Positions 57,972 through 64,000 of a DNA stretch of 64,000 nt are shown here, piece by piece. The stretch is from Calycina herbarum. Lineage: Eukaryota > Ascomycota > Leotiomycetes > Helotiales > Pezizellaceae. The stretch is from positions 62,001 to 126,000 of the forward strand of contig LLEY01000014.1 in NCBI GenBank assembly GCA_001414485.1, in the 5' to 3' direction. Made by a program: the position numbers and the translations under genes. Under the pieces are notes generated by a model. It saw only the letters and a list, made by a program, of their open reading frames with translations, had not been told where the DNA came from and searched no databases. Within the stretch, counting starts at the first letter, position 1. Each line of letters starts with the position of its first letter.

Positions 57972-59610
57972 AGTCAATTGCGTCGCATATATTTGTTCAC
58001 GATGTTGAATAAAGAGAGATTAGAGGATAAAGCGCAAAGAGGGGATGTATTCACAACTTGAAGAGTGCTCCAGAAACCCCACGAAATGAGATTGAAAATG
58101 ACCAGTTTCTGTGTCAACAGAGACGATAAAGCTTGGGGACCTTTTCTCTCCCCACATCACGGATTAGTCCCAATAATTAGCGGTTAATGCGTAACCCCAA
58201 GGGAGAGTGACATGGGGAAGCTTTCCGAAATGATCAAAGGTGTCGAAATTGCTTGGCGAAGGTGGGGTTTCCACTTTTCACCCCTTTGGGAAGAAGAGTC
58301 GCCGAATCAAATTTTCTAACGACTTAATTAATCCTTACGAAAACAGTGATAGCTTACTATTAAGACTCTAAAATTCCTTGGGAATGTAACGTGGATATCT
58401 TGTGTTAGTGTTCTGGTTGCCTTTTTTCTCGTGTGATACTTGTAACAAAAGTCAATACAAGGTTAGGGGTCGGATATGAGAAACACGCCACTATGTCACC
58501 TTCACACCGCCCGGGATTTGTTGATCAATCACATCGTCCACAGTACTGTAGCGATGAGGAGCAACGAAACTGTCTTTACGGATTGGCATAATCGAAACTA
58601 TTGTCTGAGAAAGTCAGGATATAATTCTCACTTACCTTAACTTACCCGAAGGATATCTCTTGTTGTTGGAGAATAGTTGGAAGAATTAGGTTCGCAGAAG
58701 AATGCTCGGAACCCTTGCCCTACGAAAGTCCGCCTCCTCATCGCTACAAGTGGAGCCATCTCCTATACGCAATTTGAACTGCGATCGCAGAGCCTTGGTC
58801 GTTATTAGGCATGAAGGACGATGCCCCGGAACCTGGACTAACCGTATTTTGACATGAGATCAGCTACTCTCCCCCCCCCTAAATAAAATGTAGTGTGCAC
58901 AGACATTTAGTATGGCACAGCGGCCGTGCGCTTACATTTTATTTAGGGGGGGGGAGGGTACATTGTCTTAGAAAAAGGGACAATGATTGTCGAAATAGAG
59001 TTCTGTCTAACGGTGGCTTGCTAAAATCCCCGAATAAGGTTTTTGCGAATAGGAAGTGCTTACGCCTGATCTATGTGGATACAAACGAAGGAGGGCAAGT
59101 GTTTCAAATCCACCGTTCCTGGAATGGTACCAATCCAACCCCCATTTTCAGTTTTCTCTACCGGTAAGCACTAGGGGTTAACAACTGACATCTAACGGTC
59201 GGGGAATCCTCCGTCGCCCAGGTTGCAATACAGATTTACATGGTATGGGCCACATATGATGTGTCGCGACAGGCGTTATGAATAAGAAGGTGGAGATGTT
59301 GATCTCATTTTTCCCTTTCTCTTTCCTCCCTCTGTTGTTTTCTTCTCCTTTTCTCGTGGGATTTGTTTCGATGACGGATGACTTATCTATTACCATTCTC
59401 GATGTTGTGGAGTTTAAGGTTTCTTTCCTCTCCATTCTTTTTTGGCCCCTGAAAACGACTTGTGTTGGCTAAGATTTCCGGACGAGGTAGAACTTTGTAT
59501 ATCTGTCTCCTTATTCCGGGTTTTAGTAACATCGCGGTTGCTGGATCTTTGCTTTGCACCTTCTCAAGTCAACATTTCATGTACAGTAAAGGGCAAATTC
59601 TTGACCGGCC
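57972..59610. other. Long intergenic region
   Basis: 1.64 kb between divergent genes. It contains the short inverted-repeat element listed at 58864-58960 and pyrimidine-rich stretches near 59300-59350. A 90-codon frame at 58895-59167 starts inside that element and is motif-free, so no gene is called. Confidence 0.45.
58864..58960. repeat. 97-bp inverted-repeat element with 23-bp exact arms
   Basis: TCCCCCCCCCTAAATAAAATG starts the left arm at 58870, and the exact reverse complement lies at 58933-58955; the arms are 23 bp without mismatch and extend imperfectly on both sides. The loop of about 40 bp is GC-rich (GGCACAGCGGCCGTGCG). It may be a very small MITE or a transcribed hairpin. Confidence 0.75.
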
Positions 59611-60992
59611 ATGAGCGAATTCGCAACTGAGGCGTTTACCCTCCTGGGTATTGGTATTACTACCATTGGGATTCGAACTTATGCCCGCTTTTCATCTGTT
59701 CGATTGCAAGGCTTCAAACCGGATGACTATATAATGATAGTAGCTGGTGTAAGTACCTCATCTGAGTCCCTAACAACATCGTCTCCAGTGTTCGATGTAT
59801 TGCCTGTCGTTTGTACATCTGATTTAACACTCCTCGATAGGTTGTCTACGCTCTCGAAACAGTCACTGCATGGTCAGTTGGTGCACTATCACACGGTTTA
59901 GCCAACAATGGTATGACAGACGAGGAAAGAACTTCACTTGTGGTGGACTCACCTGAATGGGCTCTTCGAGTCCAAGGATCCAAAACACAACTTATTGGTT
60001 GGTCACTTTACACATTGTTGTTGTGGCTGCTCAAGTTTTGCATGTGTGTCTTCTATGAGAGGTTAACGGAAGGGGTGGATAATATGAAGTCAAGAGTTCG
60101 GTTCGGATATGGTATTCTTTTCGCTACATACCTCGCAACCGAATTATCCATCTTACTTGGTTGCCAACCATTCAAGCACAATTGGCAGATCAACCCAGAT
60201 CCAGGCAGTAAGTCACATTTGTTCCAAGCCCGGAGTATTTTAGGAACCCATCACTGAGCCCACAACAGATCATTGCCAGCCCGCGATCTCCAAAATCGAT
60301 TTATATGTCACCGTGGTTCTCAACGTGCTTACAGATTTGTATTTAATGTCGATTCCACTGCCAGTAAGTGGTCCTCTAGAAACAGACAAACAAGGTAATA
60401 ACCATCTCAGATGCTATGGCGTGCCAACATCCCACTTCGACGGAAAGCCCTCCTCATCGCAATGTTTAGTGGTGGTGTTTTCGTCATGATGGCCGGTATT
60501 CTCCGTTGCGTTCTCATTTTGAATGACCCAGTGGGAGGTGCACAACAAGCAGGATCATGGGCAGTGAGAGAAACCTTCGTGGCAGTAATCATTGGAAACA
60601 TCCCGATGATATACCCCGCCGCCCGGCGTGCTATCCGCACGATTTCCGAAAGTGCAACTTTTCGCTCTCTAAGCAATTCTCAGCAAGCCAACTCTAAAGC
60701 CGACCACGCAGGCGACTTCCACAATGCACCGAATGGAAGTCTCGATCCTAATCGAAAGAAGTTTGGAGGAGGAAGATCAATGCATCCATTGACGACTATG
60801 GGAGGACTGACAGTGTCGAATAGCCAGGAACATATTGTGAAGGTTGAGAATAATGGGGAGACGAGTCCCGATAGACATAGTGGAAGGTCGTCGAAGGATG
60901 GAATCTATGTTGTTACTGAGACTATCATTCAGGCTAGGGAGAGGGAGGATGGGGAGATTTGTCCAAAAACTGTCTACTCATCTGGCAACTGA
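59611..60992 (+). CDS. Rhodopsin-domain integral membrane protein
   Basis: Fungal seven-helix membrane protein of the rhodopsin-domain family (related to PTH11-like and SAT4-like proteins). Exons 59611-59748, 59841-60207, 60269-60363 and 60411-60992, all GT-AG with consistent phases; the sum is 1182 nt, about 393 aa. Helices visible in order: FTLLGIGITTIGIRTYARF, DDYIMIVAGVVYALETVTAW, LIGWSLYTLLLWLLKFCMCV, FGYGILFATYLATELSILLG, IDLYVTVVLNVLTDLYLMSI, LLIAMFSGGVFVMMAGILRC and FVAVIIGNIPMIYPAARRA. The DDY after the first helix and the LNVLTDLYLMSIPLP block are family hallmarks. The last 120 residues are a hydrophilic cytosolic tail rich in Ser, Asn and Gly. No CFEM domain precedes it. Role unknown; sensing or transport is possible. 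Confidence 0.88.
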
Positions 60993-61222
60993 ACGGCCGA
61001 CGAAGATTTCGGTACAGAAGAATTACTCTTAATGGGAATGTAAGAGTATAAAATTTGTAGAACAGTATAGAAATAAAGAAAGTGCTGCTGCCTTAAGACG
61101 GTTCTCAGCCCTGAAATCTCATTGGCCACCTTGCCCTGCTTGTGCATGAGAAACGACATAGCAACAGCTTCGTTTTTCAACTCCTTCTCGTTAATCATCT
61201 TCAATGTGAATCTCTCACACTT

Positions 61223-62032
61223 ATGCTCTCTCTGCAAAGCCTACTGGCTCAGCCATATTCCGAAGCTCTATTAGAGGAACGCCCTGGTGCTCCTTGCAGC
61301 AGGCCGTACGCGCATTGCAGATTCGACCATCATTCTAGTCCCGGTGCTTTGTTTAACTCATCACGCCGTTGCCATCTGTGTGCTTTGGCATGGAAATCTT
61401 TCGAGAACAAGGGCCAAGAGAATAACAAAGATCGTGAGAATTGTGGCTTCTATTTCGAACGCAATTGGAGCAAGGGTACGAGCACAGATTGCAACTCCAT
61501 TTATTTGTTGATATACCACGTACTCCCTACACAGAAAAGCATATTGAAAGCTTCATTGGATGCCCCTTTCAAGGTAGGTCGCATATTCTAATACCTACCC
61601 GAAATACATTTTGCTAACTTTGTAAATTTAATAGATGGAGCGCTCAGAATATCCCCAGCCGGAAATACTACTGGCAGTATCGAATCCATGTTATCCGTAG
61701 CACGATGGTTTGACACTTGCATTTCTACACACAGCCGATGTAAGCAAGCGAGTCAAAACCGAAGATTGCCTACAAGAGTTCTTGATGTGGGTTCCGCCGG
61801 TCAGAGTTCAAAAGTGCGCTTACATGCCTCCAATGAAAAAACCAGACACTCGTCTTATGTTACTCTGAGTCATTGTTGGGGGAATAAGCCAAATATGAGA
61901 TTGTTGGAGGGTGAAATATACGAAAATTGCGCCTTCAATATTGCTGCAACTGCAGGATCTGATGGTGATGACAGAATCCTTTTGACCTATCAGCCTAGTC
62001 TTGATACAAGTGCTATTAGTGTTTACTTTTAG
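61223..62032 (+). pseudogene. HET-domain protein, internally deleted
   Basis: From ATG 61223 one reads CSRPYAHCRFDHHSS and SSRRCHLCALAWKSFEN, a Cys-rich N-terminal segment common before HET domains. After a probable intron (GTAGGT at 61574 to AATAG near 61634) follows VARWFDTCISTHSRC, LPTRVLDVGS and YVTLSHCWGNKPN, the start of the HET domain. The frame then jumps straight to EGEIYENCAFNIAATAGSDG, a block that should lie about 60 residues further on; the central part with the WIDSLCI-like motif is missing. The phase across the intron also does not match, so there may be a second lesion. The gene is clearly degraded. It is the second broken HET-type gene in this window. Confidence 0.65.
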
Positions 62033-62658
62033 ATAAAATAATTCTTTCTGCTATCTGTTAATGCTACTCGTAAAAATGTTTCGTTCTTCTCTTAGATAAT
62101 GAATTACCTAAGGTAAAATAAGGCGAAGCTCGTTAAGACTCGAATCCTGTGACAGACGCCCCTTATTTTCTCTTGCCTCACTTTAGATTACAACTATCTT
62201 CGCAGCAATATCTTACTTTATTTCTTTAAATCCTTCCACGCGGCGTTGCCAAAGGTTTGGGATCATATATCTCACTTTTATCTTCTGCTGACTGAAGACC
62301 CGTCGTAAAAACTCCAAGAAAGGATGGAAAAAGAGCATAGAGAAAAGAAGTCCACCTGAAAGAGTGTTTCAATCGCAGAAAATAGCCCCAAAGGGAAATA
62401 AGGCATTATTTTGCGGTCCTAATTGCATCACACAATTAAATCTCAAAGATAAGAGCTGCAATGCGTTTTTCAAAGAACCACAATGACTGACAAATGGAAG
62501 GAAATAGTAGAGTTTCGAGGATATATAAGAAGGACTGAACCTGCTGCTCATTTTCTCAATCATCCCATCACATCCTAAACCATCACCCACTTCAAACATC
62601 CACAACACCAAAACACCATTACCAAGCTCAAATCTTTATTCTTCTTCCAAGATTCAAT
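62033..62658. promoter_or_regulatory. Upstream region of the small secreted protein gene
   Basis: About 630 bp without a gene. A TATA box (TATATAAG, 62522-62529) lies about 130 bp before the ATG, followed by a C/T/A-rich leader with repeated ATCACCCAC-like words, an arrangement typical of strongly regulated secreted-protein genes. Confidence 0.55.
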
Positions 62659-63364
62659 ATGCAGTTCACAAAGGCCATTCTTGTAGCTATTACATCAACC
62701 AGCTCGGTCCTAGGAAATCCTATTCAGAAAAGGGATACTTGTTATAAGAGCAGTAAGTCACTGGAGTTCTAGATCTCTCAATTCGTTAACTAATATGCTT
62801 CTTTAGATGATAGCATTGGGAAAGACTGCACTTTCCAAACCAAAGCAGCTTGGCAAGCTTCCGTTGACGTTTTTTGCAACCAATATCCTCATGGAACTCC
62901 TGTTCCTCAAGGTGGATCATACGGACTGATGATGGCCGACAGTGATTACATTTTCTTTCCTTTATTGATTCTCAACTTTCATTATTCATGATCATGACCA
63001 AGCTTCCACTGATCTCAACCCTGATTGAATGAGTTGGACTATATGCTAACATTTTGTAGTGCCTGATGGAGCTGGTGGTCAACAAACCTTCTGGGGTAAG
63101 AAAACTTCCCTCACTCATTATCTTACCTGTTTGGGTAGTCGCTGGTTCATAGGGTATTAGGAAACTGGCGTGTGGACAGAGGTTGAGATTTGATGATTCA
63201 ACAGGCAGACTGCGAGGGCGCCATGCAAAAGATTTACGATTATTGTGGTGGCTATGGCGGGTGGCTTGACACTGACTTTGGAACTGTAAGTTGTCAATTA
63301 CGAAACCAGCCCGGGACAAATGGACCAACAATCTCAGGTATTTGGTGAATGTATCAGGCAGTGA
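62659..63364 (+). CDS. Small secreted cysteine-rich protein, effector candidate
   Basis: Five exons: 62659-62752, 62807-62941, 63060-63095, 63209-63285 and 63338-63364; all introns are GT-AG, phases agree, the sum is 369 nt and the product about 122 aa. Residues 1-19 (MQFTKAILVAITSTSSVLG) are a signal peptide, followed by NPIQKR, a Kex2-type dibasic site, so the mature chain would start at DTCYKS. Six Cys remain in the mature part (in DTCYK, KDCTF, VFCNQ, WDCEG, DYCGG and GECIR), enough for three disulfides. The sequence is rich in Gly, Asp and Gln. I recognise no domain. The small size, exported form and even Cys number resemble effector-like or antimicrobial proteins, which is inference. 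The third-to-fourth exon junction uses the acceptor GGCAG because only that gives an open frame. Confidence 0.75.
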
Positions 63365-63453
63365 GTGAATAAGCATATGGTACGGGAGAATATCTGCTTG
63401 GGATTCTGTTGGAGTTTCTGGCTTGTGACTTTTGTGATTTCAGACGAGCAACA

Positions 63454-63954
63454 ATGTCGCCCGCTAATCCTAGTCTCGACATTCTTCCCGCGGAAGTCAT
63501 CCAGAAGATCGCTTCTCACTTATCGTTCCCATCTATGCTTTCGTTATGAAGTACGAACTCTACCACACGTACAGTAACGAATCATGGGACGACTTTCAAG
63601 GCACTTCTCTCAAATGATTCTCACAAGTCTCAGTCTCAAGCTGCTTCAAAATGAGATTTCATCGACACGTTGAAAGAAAACCAGGATATCGAGTTTTGGG
63701 CAAGATATGCACTAGCAGACCAGAAAGCTATCGAGCTCTTCAATGACCCAGACATGGCAGAAGGATCAAAGGTAACCGCATGGGCTCCCCAACTGGTTGT
63801 GCTACGTCGTAAGTCCTTCCGTTCACCTCCTCTATTGATTCAAGCTAACAAAGTCTCAATCTCACAGATCCCTTGCTTTCGTATACCAAAGTTACAGACT
63901 TCTACACACTTGCTAGCCAACCCCCCTCAGCTCAAGACATACTCGCACTTTTAA
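63454..63954 (+). pseudogene. F-box-like protein, disrupted
   Basis: From ATG 63454 the frame gives LDILPAEVIQKIASHLSFPS, the classic start of an F-box, followed directly by TGA after SMLSL. The same frame continues STNSTTRTVTNHGTTFKAL, as in fungal F-box proteins, then a further stop before DFIDTLKENQDIEFWARYAL and DPDMAEGSKVTAWAPQL. Unless unseen introns remove the stops, it is a pseudogene. Its end is close to the window edge, so the 3' extent is uncertain. Confidence 0.5.
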
Positions 63955-64000
63955 TCTACCGAATTGCATGTGTTACATCGCGATTGTCTACCCAATTACA

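Noticed and set aside
28781..60992. A secondary-metabolite cluster made of CoA-transferase, haloperoxidase-like, permease, FMO and Zn2Cys6 regulator
   Set aside because: No polyketide synthase, NRPS, terpene cyclase or P450 is present, and the genes are spread over 32 kb among housekeeping genes and transposons.

Overview
The window is nuclear DNA of a filamentous ascomycete. Genes carry short GT-AG introns (about 35-130 nt), the housekeeping genes match fungal families (midasin, Ctk3, Nip7, Mrh4, mitochondrial L12, P5C reductase), and the accessory genes are typical of Pezizomycotina (HET-domain proteins, Zn2Cys6 regulator, DUF1996, rhodopsin-domain membrane protein, Fot1/pogo and LINE elements). 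A member of the Leotiomycetes is my guess from the flavour of the proteins, not something I can prove here.

Region 1 (1-24.4 kb) is a conserved core: divergent CTK3 and P5C reductase, a broken TPR-SET gene, two broken metabolic genes (DUF3237, M20 amidohydrolase), then the 14.9-kb midasin gene. Midasin fires divergently from mitochondrial ribosomal protein L12 across a 203-bp shared promoter that carries an exact inverted repeat. Region 2 (25-39 kb) mixes intact secreted or metabolic genes (class III CoA-transferase, DUF1996 protein, vanadium-haloperoxidase-like protein) with degraded ones (GH18 chitinase, HET, SDR), a permease with one frameshift, and a MITE-like element. Region 3 (39.4-45.8 kb) returns to housekeeping (MRH4, NIP7) followed by a disrupted unknown gene and an internally deleted alpha/beta hydrolase.

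Region 4 (46-55.9 kb) is a transposon island: a Zn2Cys6 regulator whose 3' half dissolves into AT-rich, repeat-induced-point-mutation-like (RIP-like) sequence, a mutated Fot1/pogo element with TIRs and TA duplication, a solo LTR with GAAAC duplication, a conserved unknown gene, and a 5'-truncated LINE with a 14-bp target duplication that shows no RIP-like decay. Region 5 (55.8-64 kb) holds an intact flavin monooxygenase, a rhodopsin-domain protein, another broken HET gene, a five-exon small secreted cysteine-rich protein, and a broken F-box gene.

I found no convincing undescribed multi-gene system. The strongest signals are the transposon-linked decay of neighbouring genes, the cluster of about a dozen broken accessory genes between intact core genes, the effector-like secreted protein, and several exact inverted repeats. 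Exon coordinates were worked out by hand from splice sites and reading-frame continuity; family names come from recognition of motifs, not from a database search.
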